11,010 nt of DNA from Rhodobacterales bacterium (GCA_009992615.1 JAACVA010000015.1:5424-16433), one strand, 5' to 3'; shown: positions 1 through 6,193, counted from the stretch's first letter. Notes: a model not told the origin generated them from the sequence alone. Numbers and translations: made by a program.

Positions 1-625
1 CCAACCACATCGCCACCCCGACCACGACCGAGGCGATGAAAATCACGATCCGCACAAGCGGATAGGTCATGTAAACCGGTTCGCCTGAAGATCGCACAGC
101 GGTGACAAAAAACGTCGTCATCGGCCCCGACAGCCACGAGGGCGGCGATATGTTGTAAAAATCACCGCCAAAGCCCCACAGCATCAGATCGGCCACGACG
201 ATGGAAATGCCCAAGGTCACCAGTGTCTGGCGCAAATCCTGCCCCTCGATCCGGCGAAACACGAGGATTTGCAACATCACACCAAAGAACGCCACCACAA
301 GAAAGGCGATCGGAAAGGCCAACAGCCAGAACCCGGTGATGTCGGCCGCGAAATAGCCGACATAGCCCCCCAGAAGATAAAGTGACCCATGCGCAAGATT
401 CACATTGCGCATCAGGCCGAAAATCAGGGTGAAACCGCTGGCCACCAGGAAATACAGCCCCCCCAGAGTGATGCCGTTGAACAGCGCGTTCAGAAACAGC
501 TTCTTGCGCCCGATCGCATCTTCCAACGCGGCCGGCCAGACCGCGAAAATCGCCCATAACAAAACAGCCACGACAATCGCCAACAGCCCCGTCCAGATCG
601 GGTGGTGTCGGGCGAACTGTCTCAT
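1..625 (-). CDS. livH: LivH-type branched-chain amino acid ABC transporter permease (3' end outside window)
   Basis: Inner-membrane permease of a branched-chain-amino-acid-type (HAAT) ABC importer. The reverse strand is open from ATG at 625 to the left edge, giving 208 visible residues; relatives are usually about 290-340, so the C-terminus is missing. Hydrophobic segments lie near residues 11-31, 50-70, 80-93, 98-122, 134-153 and 187-208. The signature around residues 70-82 (GLMRNVNLAHGSL) matches the family's 'NxAHG' motif. The first hydrophobic segment and the charged stretch to about residue 42 are an N-terminal extension before the usual start of the domain. No in-frame alternative start lies upstream for at least 20 codons, so ATG 625 is the likely start although its Shine-Dalgarno is poor; a 19-codon ORF overlapping it as ATGA may deliver ribosomes. 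livM, livG and livF are expected to the left, out of view. Substrate not determinable. Confidence 0.9.
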   Translation of the reverse strand, partial: MRQFARHHPIWTGLLAIVVAVLLWAIFAVWPAALEDAIGRKKLFLNALFNGITLGGLYFLVASGFTLIFGLMRNVNLAHGSLYLLGGYVGYFAADITGFWLLAFPIAFLVVAFFGVMLQILVFRRIEGQDLRQTLVTLGISIVVADLMLWGFGGDFYNISPPSWLSGPMTTFFVTAVRSSGEPVYMTYPLVRIVIFIASVVVGVAMWL

Positions 626-681
626 TCTGCGGCCCGCATGATGCGGCGTGCCGGGTCGGTGCGGATGTCCGGCCGCGTCAT
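622..681 (-). CDS. possible 19-codon leader ORF translationally coupled to livH
   Basis: A short ORF starts with ATG at 681 behind a purine-rich Shine-Dalgarno-like GGGTGGAA and encodes MTRPDIRTDPARRIMRAAE. Its TGA stop (622-624) overlaps the livH ATG in an ATGA junction, the usual layout for translational coupling. livH itself has no good Shine-Dalgarno. The frame stays open further upstream to 807, but that extension runs into the end of the araC-type gene and looks non-coding. It could be a coupling leader, the tail of a lost gene, or chance. Nothing in the peptide (four arginines, no repeated residue codons) suggests classical amino-acid attenuation. Confidence 0.3.
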   Translation of the reverse strand: MTRPDIRTDPARRIMRAAE

Positions 682-728
682 TTCCACCCTGTTCCCCCTG
701 CTGGTCACGTTCACCACCTGTGCCAACC

Positions 729-1619
729 CTACGACCGCACAACGCCCGACGGCATACCCGACAGTCTTTTCGGTTGGCCCAGCATCGGAAAAGCGCTGTC
801 TGAACAATGGGCCACACGGCGGTATTCGCTGGGTGCGATTCCCACGTTGCTTGAGAAGAACCGGGTAAAACTGGCCTGGCTGGAAAACCCCAGATCATGG
901 GCAATGTCGGTGACCGATTTCCGGGTCGTCAACAAATCCTCGATCGCCTGTTCGCTGCGCAGGGTGTTGAGGTAGATATTGGGCGTAACCCCCATCTGCT
1001 GTTTGAACAGCTTGAAGAAATGCGGCCGCGACAGACCGACGGTGCGCGCGATGCTTTCCATGTCAACATCTTCTCCCATGCGGTCCTGCAGCAGGCGCAA
1101 GGCGCGGCGCACACGGAAATCGTTGAACCGCGTACAGGCGGTGTCCCGGCTTTTGGCCGGTGCGGCATTCCAGCTTTGCTCAAAGCTTTGCAGGGTCAGG
1201 GCAAACAACAACGCGTCGAATCCGTCGTGTTCCTGATCCTCCAGAAGATGTGCCGTCAGCCGTCTGACAAGGCTGTCGATCTGTGGTGTGACGCATATCC
1301 GCGCGCCACCGAATTTCAACGCATATTCCGCAGAAACCGAATTTTCAAGAAACCACATCGGCTTGATATACAGCGTCAGACAAAGGATTTCGGCATCGCC
1401 TGCACCGTTCCAGCAATGCGGCTCCCAAGGGCTGATGGCAGTGCCGGTGTTGCAGCCGTTCGGCACCTCGGTGTCGCCCACCGTCATCGTGCCGGTGGGT
1501 CCGCCGATATGGAACACCAGATGCCCTTCGCGGTGGGCGTGGGTGACGCCCGACTTGTTCAGCCGGTAGATCGAGGCGCGGCCGAATTCGCCGTGCGAAA
1601 CCGATACGGCATGACTCAT
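729..1619 (-). CDS. AraC-family transcriptional regulator with N-terminal cupin-like sensor domain
   Basis: DNA-binding regulator, probably controlling the surrounding transport locus. The chosen start is ATG 1619, because GGGAGGAG lies 7 nt upstream; this gives 296 aa. An in-frame start at 1682 would add 21 residues but has no such site. Residues about 8-90 form a cupin-like effector domain (His27, His29, His33, His37 and the PWEPH motif at 64-68). Residues about 172-268 form the double helix-turn-helix AraC domain: the first helix pair covers 'MESIARTVGLSRPHFFKLFK' and the second 'SVTDIAHDLGFSSQASFTRF'. It ends with the typical GIAPSEYRR, followed by a tail of about 28 residues. It sits between the dehydrogenase-like gene and livH, all in the same direction. 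The 238-bp gap in front is rich in palindromes, so it probably has its own controlled promoter. Ligand unknown. Confidence 0.93.
   Translation of the reverse strand: MSHAVSVSHGEFGRASIYRLNKSGVTHAHREGHLVFHIGGPTGTMTVGDTEVPNGCNTGTAISPWEPHCWNGAGDAEILCLTLYIKPMWFLENSVSAEYALKFGGARICVTPQIDSLVRRLTAHLLEDQEHDGFDALLFALTLQSFEQSWNAAPAKSRDTACTRFNDFRVRRALRLLQDRMGEDVDMESIARTVGLSRPHFFKLFKQQMGVTPNIYLNTLRSEQAIEDLLTTRKSVTDIAHDLGFSSQASFTRFFSSNVGIAPSEYRRVAHCSDSAFPMLGQPKRLSGMPSGVVRS
750..768 (-). repeat. 19-bp degenerate repeat, copy near livH
   Basis: On the minus strand this reads AAGACTGTCGGGTATGCCG. It matches 16 of 19 bases of the sequence at 4311-4329 upstream of the binding-protein gene, in the same orientation. 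It overlaps the last codons of the AraC-family gene, in the weakly conserved tail past the HTH domain, about 125-143 bp upstream of livH. Candidate site for the local AraC-type regulator; inferred from position only. Confidence 0.35.
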
Positions 1620-1641
1620 CTTGTCTCCTCCCAGGCCGACG

Positions 1642-1659
1642 TACCACTCTGCGGTGGTA
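1642..1659 (-). promoter_or_regulatory. inverted repeat just upstream of the AraC-family gene
   Basis: TACCAC-6 nt-GTGGTA, with perfect 6-bp arms, centred about 32 bp upstream of ATG 1619. Its position fits an operator overlapping the transcription start, or a hairpin in the leader RNA. If translation began at 1682 it would be coding, but the good ribosome site at 1619 argues against that. Confidence 0.35.
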
Positions 1660-1693
1660 TAGTCGGAGTCCAAGTGCCGCATATCCAGACCCG

Positions 1694-1709
1694 TTCGGGC
1701 AAGCCCGAA
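1694..1709. repeat. inverted repeat (hairpin) in the araC upstream region
   Basis: TTCGGGCAAGCCCGAA: 6-bp arms around a CAAG tetraloop (7-bp arms if only two loop bases are counted). Neither strand has a T-run after it, so it does not look like an intrinsic terminator. It may be an operator or an RNA leader hairpin. Confidence 0.3.
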
Positions 1710-1757
1710 ACATTGAAAATCATACTCTGGGTTACGTCAGCGGTGATCGAAACCGTC

Positions 1758-1777
1758 CCATGCGGTGCGCGGCATGG
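1758..1777. repeat. inverted repeat in the araC upstream region
   Basis: CCATGC-8 nt-GCATGG, with perfect 6-bp arms. It lies 7 bp from the 16-bp palindrome at 1785-1800. It may be part of the same regulatory cluster or chance; the arms are short. Confidence 0.2.
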
Positions 1778-1784
1778 AGGTTTC

Positions 1785-1800
1785 GGTGTTTGCAAACACC
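1785..1800. promoter_or_regulatory. perfect 16-bp palindrome, candidate operator
   Basis: GGTGTTTGCAAACACC is a perfect uninterrupted palindrome in the gap between the dehydrogenase-like gene and the AraC-family gene, 166 bp upstream of ATG 1619. The TG...CA half-sites with a GC centre resemble LacI/GalR-type operators in general shape, whereas AraC proteins usually bind direct repeats. A second regulator encoded elsewhere is therefore possible. Operator function is inferred from symmetry and position only. Confidence 0.45.
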
Positions 1801-1838
1801 ACGCGCGGGTATCGGACCGGTTGCAGAGGCCCCCGACA

Positions 1839-1850
1839 GTCTGGCCAGAC
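1839..1850. repeat. 12-bp palindrome directly after the dehydrogenase-like gene
   Basis: GTCTGGCCAGAC, a perfect palindrome 8 bp past the stop codon at 1858. It is joined to a CCCCGACAGT word (1831-1840) also present upstream of the binding-protein gene, with nine of its bases also near livH. There is no T-run, so it is a weak terminator candidate. It may belong to the regulatory cluster. Confidence 0.25.
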
Positions 1851-1857
1851 AGAGGTG

Positions 1858-2874
1858 TTACAGCACCGCCTCAAGCACCGCCCGCGCCGCTCCGGGCACG
1901 ATGTCGGCACGGCCATCCAACGCAAGGATAGCGCGGTCCATATCCTCGGCGTCAATGCCCAGATCCGACAGGCGCCCGTCCAGCGGCAGATCGGCCAGAA
2001 AATCGCGCATTCCCTCTGCCAGCGGCCCGGCCCCGCCCATCAGCGCGCACAGCGCTGCGGGCCGGTCGCCCTCGGGGGACAGCACAGCCAGAACGCCGGG
2101 CAAGATCAACCGCGCGATGGCCCCCGTATCGCGCCCCGGTTTCAGGCTGTGCCCTTGGCCCAGCGCGCGCGCCAGAATCTGGGCCGGGCCGATGCCCTTT
2201 TCCTGGGCCATCATCGCGTTCAGACTGGCCGCCATCAGATCGCGCCGCACCTCAATCGCATCGGCGTCGCTCAGCCGGTGGATGTTGCGGATACAGCGCC
2301 GAAACCCATCCAGCGCCATGCCATCGGCCGGCGGATTGAACGACAGCGCCAGATAGCTTTCCAGACAACGCGCCAGCGACAGGACCGAGGCCGCCTGGCT
2401 GATCCTTCGGTCCGCACCCAGAGTAACCGTTGGATCGCAGATCAGGATCGACGGCAGCCCCATGCGCCAGCTTTCAACGCTGCTGCTGCCGGGGTCGGGC
2501 AATCCGTCGACCCCCGGAATGGCATAAAGATCAATCTTCCCGTCCGATAGGGCGCGGCGGCATTCGCGCGCCATGCTTATCGCGCGGGCACTGCCGAAGG
2601 CGACAATCACGTCAACCGGGGTTTTGGAATGCTGCGCCAGCACGGCGTCAACCACTGCGCCGGAAGCCGCCAGCGGCGCAATTCCCACCGTTGCACAGTC
2701 CGCCCGCCTGGGCAGGCCCGACAGCACCCGGTCGTGAAACGCACTGCCCGTCAGATCCGTCTCGGCCAGCAGAAGCGGGGTGCGGTGGCCCTGCCTGTCC
2801 AACTCCGAGCGCAAAGCCTCTTCCAGCACGCCGTCGGCAAAATGCACGCGCGTGGGATAGGTGATCAGCGTCAT
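1858..2874 (-). CDS. iron-alcohol-dehydrogenase/maleylacetate-reductase fold protein, probably without metal site
   Basis: The 338-aa protein (ATG 2874; GTG 2880 would add two residues; neither has a clear Shine-Dalgarno) follows the layout of the group III (iron) alcohol dehydrogenase and maleylacetate reductase superfamily. It has an N-terminal nucleotide-fold half with VDVIVAFGSARAI at about 88-99, then a helical half with 'ILICDPTVTLGA' at 143-154. The family's key positions are degenerate. The GGGS motif is FGSA, and the AGTGSE-type loop is GVDGLPDPG (121-129). In the DALxH block the Asp and His align with Leu165 and Arg169. The later HAxAH and PHG motifs read QILAR (232-236) and PGR (246-248). 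All four usual metal ligands therefore seem replaced, although the frame is intact. It may be a metal-free reductase, a non-catalytic relative or a binding protein. It lies between a periplasmic binding protein and an AraC regulator, separated from the former by a terminator-like hairpin. Confidence 0.85.
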   Translation of the reverse strand: MTLITYPTRVHFADGVLEEALRSELDRQGHRTPLLLAETDLTGSAFHDRVLSGLPRRADCATVGIAPLAASGAVVDAVLAQHSKTPVDVIVAFGSARAISMARECRRALSDGKIDLYAIPGVDGLPDPGSSSVESWRMGLPSILICDPTVTLGADRRISQAASVLSLARCLESYLALSFNPPADGMALDGFRRCIRNIHRLSDADAIEVRRDLMAASLNAMMAQEKGIGPAQILARALGQGHSLKPGRDTGAIARLILPGVLAVLSPEGDRPAALCALMGGAGPLAEGMRDFLADLPLDGRLSDLGIDAEDMDRAILALDGRADIVPGAARAVLEAVL

Positions 2875-2900
2875 GGCCACACCCGTGGAAAATATCCGGC

Positions 2901-2939
2901 AAAAATGCCCGGGCGGCCGGGAGAGAGGAACCGCCCGGG
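2901..2939 (-). terminator. terminator or attenuator between binding-protein and dehydrogenase-like genes
   Basis: On the minus strand a perfect 9-bp stem, CCCGGGCGG (2939-2931) paired with CCGCCCGGG (2916-2908), has a 14-nt loop and is followed after two bases by TTTTT (2905-2901). It starts 14 bp after the binding-protein stop codon and ends 26 bp before the next start. Such an element after a periplasmic binding-protein gene usually lowers expression of the downstream genes and protects the upstream mRNA. Partial rather than full termination is inferred. Confidence 0.75.
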
Positions 2940-2952
2940 TCCGAGTGTCAGA

Positions 2953-4212
2953 TCAATAGGATGTCTTGCACTCGGGTACGTCGCGGCCCGGCAGGCCGAT
3001 GGCGTCGAACGCCTCCTTGCTCAGGCCAAGGCGCTGATCCACGCCGTCGACCACCTTCACCACGTTGTTGGCCAGCGTACCGTCAGGCTGTTCCTGCACC
3101 TCGGTGATAAAGTTGGTGCCGATCGCCTGGCGGTTGTCATCCAGCCGGATCATTCCGTTCGGCGCGTCCAGTTCCAGTGTGCTCAGACAATCGCGCAAGG
3201 CGGCATGACCTTCGCCCAGATTGCCCCCAACCTGATCGACGCATTGCAGCATCGCCTGTGTGGCGTTGTAATAGCCTGTTGCAAACAGCGACGGCGATGG
3301 AAAGCCGTCGGGGAAAGCCGCCTTGTACTGCCGCACAAAGGCTTGCCATTTTTCACCGTCATAGGTGTCGGCCTGCGGCCCGGACGACGGCACGCCGATC
3401 AGCGCATCCTTGGCCGAGCCTTTCGAGTTCAGCACCGTACCATCCACCATGATCGTACCGCCGATCAGGTTGGCACTGCCCCCGGCCTGCTGGTACTGGT
3501 TCAGGAAGTTCACGGCATCGCCGCCGCCCAGACCCAGATAGATCGCATCGACATCATCGGGCAGCGACGCGATGATGCTGCCGAAATCCTTGGTGCCCAG
3601 CGGCACCCAGAACCGTTCGGTGATTTCGCCACCCGCCTGACAGAACCCAAGGGCAAACCCAAGAACCTGGGTATAGATGAACGAGTAATCCTCGCCAATG
3701 GTGGCGACGGTCTTGTATCCCTTTTCGTTTACAACATAATCGCCCAGACCGGCCGACCATTGGGCGCCTTCCATGTTGAACCGGAAAAAGTTTTCCGACG
3801 GCTCGACATAGGTCGCCTCTTGCGCGCCCGAGATGCCATTGATGAAGGTCACGCCTGGCTGGGTTTTGGAATAGTCGCGGATGGCAATGCCCTCTGACCC
3901 CGAAAGCGGCCCGATCACGATATCCACGCCGTCCTGTTCGACCAGCTTGCGCGCGCCACGCACGGCACTGTCGGGACTGGCGTCGGTCGATACCGTGGTG
4001 ATTTCGATCTGCCGGCCCCCGGCCATGTTCGCGTTCTGCTGAAGCGCCAGTTCAATCCCGCGCACGCCATCGCCACCGGGCACCGCATAAGTGCCCTCAA
4101 GCGTCACCAGCACGCCCACCTTCAACGGCCCGCCATGCGCCTCGGCAAAGGCCATGCCACCGGTGGTGGCCACGGCCAGCGCCGAGATTGTCCCCAGAAA
4201 ATTCGTCTTCAT
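2953..4212 (-). CDS. periplasmic substrate-binding protein of a branched-chain amino acid-type ABC importer
   Basis: This 419-aa protein begins with an N-terminal signal peptide (Lys2, hydrophobic core at about 5-21, likely cleavage after AFAEA or AFA, residues 21-25). There is no lipobox cysteine, so it should be a soluble periplasmic protein. The mature part is a Peripla_BP_6 (Leu/Ile/Val-binding-type) domain: 'LKVGVLVTLEGTYAVPGGDG' at 30-49, 'DIVIGPLSG' at about 97-105, and the second lobe around 'YKTVATIGEDYSF' and 'DAIYLGLGGGDAVNF'. The ATG at 4212 is supported by GGGAGGG six bases upstream. It probably delivers substrate to the LivH-type permease at the left edge, with three intervening features. 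The family also binds amides, urea and aromatic acids, so the substrate is open. It is the first gene of its locus, after a 225-bp leader region. Confidence 0.93.
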   Translation of the reverse strand: MKTNFLGTISALAVATTGGMAFAEAHGGPLKVGVLVTLEGTYAVPGGDGVRGIELALQQNANMAGGRQIEITTVSTDASPDSAVRGARKLVEQDGVDIVIGPLSGSEGIAIRDYSKTQPGVTFINGISGAQEATYVEPSENFFRFNMEGAQWSAGLGDYVVNEKGYKTVATIGEDYSFIYTQVLGFALGFCQAGGEITERFWVPLGTKDFGSIIASLPDDVDAIYLGLGGGDAVNFLNQYQQAGGSANLIGGTIMVDGTVLNSKGSAKDALIGVPSSGPQADTYDGEKWQAFVRQYKAAFPDGFPSPSLFATGYYNATQAMLQCVDQVGGNLGEGHAALRDCLSTLELDAPNGMIRLDDNRQAIGTNFITEVQEQPDGTLANNVVKVVDGVDQRLGLSKEAFDAIGLPGRDVPECKTSY

Positions 4213-4437
4213 TGCAAACCCTCCCTAATGGTGAATGGCGCGTCTTGCTGCGCTCCATCGCTTTGCATGGTGGGGCATCGGGCGGCTTGGCGTGATCCCC
4301 GACAGTGCGCCGGCGTAACCGACCGTCTTATTTTTGTAGGTCCGGCGGGGTGTTGCTGCGGCTTGATGGGGCAACATTCGCACGCCCAGCCCGACACTGC
4401 GGGCGCGCCTGCCCCGGCGCTTCGCGCGTTCGGCGCT
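4213..4437 (-). promoter_or_regulatory. upstream control region of the binding-protein gene
   Basis: No convincing gene lies in these 225 bp between the phoB terminator and the binding-protein start, so a promoter for the transport locus should be here. On the minus strand there is an AT-rich patch ACAAAAATAAG (4339-4329) directly before the 19-bp repeat (4329-4311), then a second word ACTGTCGGGG (4306-4297). No good sigma-70 -35/-10 pair is visible, which fits an activator-dependent promoter. The exact promoter cannot be placed. Confidence 0.45.
4311..4329 (-). repeat. 19-bp degenerate repeat, copy upstream of the binding-protein gene
   Basis: On the minus strand this reads AAGACGGTCGGTTACGCCG, matching 16 of 19 bases of the copy at 750-768. 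It lies about 100-118 bp upstream of the binding-protein start, a plausible distance for an AraC-type activator site. The neighbouring ACTGTCGGGG 4 bp downstream may be a second half-site, since it resembles the internal ACTGTCGGG of the other copy. Confidence 0.4.
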
Positions 4438-4462
4438 GAAAAAGGTCCACCGGACCTTTTTC
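4438..4462. terminator. bidirectional-type intrinsic terminator after phoB
   Basis: GAAAAAGGTCC-ACC-GGACCTTTTTC: an 11-bp perfect stem with a 3-nt loop and five Ts at the end on each strand. It lies 10 bp past the phoB stop codon and should end the phoU-phoB transcript. It has a T-run in both directions, but only the minus-strand side has a gene feeding into it. An 11-bp direct repeat, CGGGCGCGCCT, occurs at 4400-4410 and 4463-4473 on either side. Confidence 0.85.
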
Positions 4463-4472
4463 CGGGCGCGCC

Positions 4473-5162
4473 TCACCCCAAGGCATAGCCCGCGCCGCGG
4501 ACGGTGCGCAGCGGATCGTCGCCGCCGTGCTGGCACAGGGCCTTTCGCAGGCGGCCGATGTGCACGTCCACCGTACGGGTATCGACATAAATGTCGCGTC
4601 CCCAGACCCGGTCGAGCAGCTGCTCGCGGCTCCAGACCCGGCCCGGCTTTTCCATGAAGGTTGACAGCAGGCGAAATTCGGTCGGCCCCAACTTCAGCGG
4701 CTTGTCGCCCCGCGTCACCCGATGGGTTTCCGAATCAAGGACGAAATCGGCAAATTCCAACCGCTGGCCCACGCTGGCGGGGCGCGATCGGCGCAATTGT
4801 GCGCGCACCCGCGCCATCAGCTCGATCACTGAATAGGGTTTGACGATATAGTCGTCGGCGCCGGTTTCAAGACCGCGCACCTTGTCCACCTCTTCGCTGC
4901 GCGCGCTCAGCATGATGATCGGCGTCGCACGGGTTTCGGCGCGCATCTTCAGGCGGCGGCACACCTCGATTCCGGACACACCCGGCAGCATCCAGTCCAG
5001 CAGAATGATGTCGGGCGCCTCTTCATCAACCCGCAGCAGCGCCTCGTCGCCGGTTTCGGCACTGCACACATCGAACCCTTCCGCCTCAAGGTTATAGGTC
5101 AGAACCTCGCGTTGGGACGGTTCGTCCTCAACGACCATTACACGGGGCGCCGCGCCGGTCAT
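4473..5162 (-). CDS. phoB: phosphate regulon response regulator PhoB
   Basis: OmpR/PhoB-type response regulator that activates phosphate-starvation genes when phosphorylated by PhoR. ATG 5162 gives 229 aa, the usual PhoB length. It starts 4 nt after the phoU stop, with AGGGTG from the phoU end as ribosome site. An in-frame start at 5189 would overlap phoU and is less likely. The receiver domain (about 6-122) shows acidic Glu12/Asp13, phospho-acceptor Asp56 in 'LLDWMLPG', Ser86 and Lys108 in 'DDYIVKPYS'. The winged-helix domain (about 130-228) has the typical 'LGPTEFRLLSTFMEKPGRVW', 'SREQLLDRVWG' and the recognition-helix region 'DTRTVDVHIGRLRKAL', ending in VRGAGYAL. All key residues are intact. 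Confidence 0.96.
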   Translation of the reverse strand: MTGAAPRVMVVEDEPSQREVLTYNLEAEGFDVCSAETGDEALLRVDEEAPDIILLDWMLPGVSGIEVCRRLKMRAETRATPIIMLSARSEEVDKVRGLETGADDYIVKPYSVIELMARVRAQLRRSRPASVGQRLEFADFVLDSETHRVTRGDKPLKLGPTEFRLLSTFMEKPGRVWSREQLLDRVWGRDIYVDTRTVDVHIGRLRKALCQHGGDDPLRTVRGAGYALG

Positions 5163-5166
5163 CGAA

Positions 5167-5880
5167 TCACCCTGCCGGTCCGCCGACATAGGCCGTGCGG
5201 TCCTGTTTGTCGCGGTTGTCGTCGGGGATGTCGCCGGTGACCAGATAAATCACCTGTTCGGCGATCGAGGTTACATGATCGCCCATGCGTTCGATGTTCT
5301 TGGCGATGAAATGCAAATGCATACAGGCGGTGATGTTGCGCGGATCCTCCATCATGTGGGTCAGGAATTCGCGAAACAGGGCGTTGTACATCTGGTCGAT
5401 CTCGCGGTCGCGGCCGCGCACGTCGGCGGCCAGTTCCGCGTCCTGTTGCAAATAGGCGTCCAGCGCATCCTTCAGCATTTTTTCAACCTCGCGCGCCATC
5501 CGGCGAATGCTCTGGCTGGACCCGCCCACCGGCGTCATCTCGGCCAGAACACTGGTGCGCTTGGCCAGATTCTTGGCATAATCGCCGCAACGTTCAAGAT
5601 TTGCGCTGATCTTCATCACACTCAGAACCGTGCGCAGATCGCTGCCCACGGGGGCGCGCAACGCGATGATGCGGGCAGCCTCCTGGTTCACCCGATCTTC
5701 CAGTGTGTCGATGGCCTGATCTCCCTTGCGCACCTCCATCGCCAGTTCCAGATCGCGATCGACCAGCGAGTTTGCGCTGTTCAGGATCGCCACTTCGACC
5801 AGACCGCCCATTTTCATGATCAGGGCGGTGACCCCCTCAAGATCGCGGTCGAAAGCCGATGAGATGTGATGTTCGTTCAT
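5167..5880 (-). CDS. phoU: phosphate signalling protein PhoU
   Basis: Cytoplasmic negative regulator that links phosphate-transporter activity to PhoR and dampens the Pho response. ATG 5880 (AAGGA about 9 nt upstream) gives 237 aa, the normal length. It consists of two three-helix-bundle repeats, each with a metal-binding E-x3-D motif: 'NLERCGDYAKN' (Glu96, Asp100) and 'NIERMGDHVTSIAE' (Glu197, Asp201). The frame stays open upstream to 5982, but that extension has no family resemblance. phoB follows after 4 nt, so the two are surely co-transcribed. The pstB gene that usually precedes phoU is absent here; instead there is a 356-bp gap with a PHO-box-like array at its far end. Confidence 0.96.
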   Translation of the reverse strand: MNEHHISSAFDRDLEGVTALIMKMGGLVEVAILNSANSLVDRDLELAMEVRKGDQAIDTLEDRVNQEAARIIALRAPVGSDLRTVLSVMKISANLERCGDYAKNLAKRTSVLAEMTPVGGSSQSIRRMAREVEKMLKDALDAYLQQDAELAADVRGRDREIDQMYNALFREFLTHMMEDPRNITACMHLHFIAKNIERMGDHVTSIAEQVIYLVTGDIPDDNRDKQDRTAYVGGPAG

Positions 5881-6193
5881 GACTGCAGTCCTTTCGCTGA
5901 GCGATGACCTATGGTGCCAGTGTGCGCAGCGCTGTCCAGCGTGATGAGAGGCATTGTCATGTTTGCCCTTCTGCTTGGGCATGGTGCAACACCGGCAATG
6001 TCCGCCCCTTCAAGCATATAACCCGGCACAGCAGGGCATGGCCCAGCCTCTGGATACAGGCCACATCGCCAAAGCTGTTCATTGACGGCGGGAACCATGC
6101 GGCAAATGGTGTTGTCTCGACGGGCATCGAACACTCCTGCGGTGCGAATGGCTGCGGCAGTGTGCCGCCTTTCCAGCATTGCAACGCGCTTGT
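5881..6193. other. long gap between the PHO-box-like array and phoU, no convincing gene
   Basis: About 310 bp without a recognised gene, where pst genes lie in many relatives. It is open in several frames (for example the minus strand below 6200 and the plus strand 5904-6197), but the translations are rich in Cys, His and Trp, look like no known family, and no Pst remnant could be read. The most credible coding candidate is a 27-codon ORF on the minus strand, ATG 5960 to TGA 5877. It has AGAAGGGC in front, and its stop overlaps the phoU start as ATGA. The stretch may instead be a long 5' leader of the phoU-phoB mRNA. Confidence 0.4.

Noticed and set aside
897..1931. 344-codon open frame on the plus strand
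   Set aside because: Antisense to the clear AraC-family gene; no motif and no ribosome site.
1858..2874. Calling the dehydrogenase-like gene a pseudogene
   Set aside because: There is no frameshift or internal stop, the length is only slightly below the family norm, and the fold blocks are kept in order. Loss of catalytic residues with an intact frame fits a changed function better than decay.
2629..3897. 422-codon open frame on the plus strand
   Set aside because: Antisense to the binding-protein and dehydrogenase-like genes; basic, low-quality composition and no recognisable domain.
3963..3971. Further CCCGACAGT word inside the binding-protein gene
   Set aside because: It is within conserved coding sequence and in the opposite orientation to the other copies, so it was not counted as a regulatory site.
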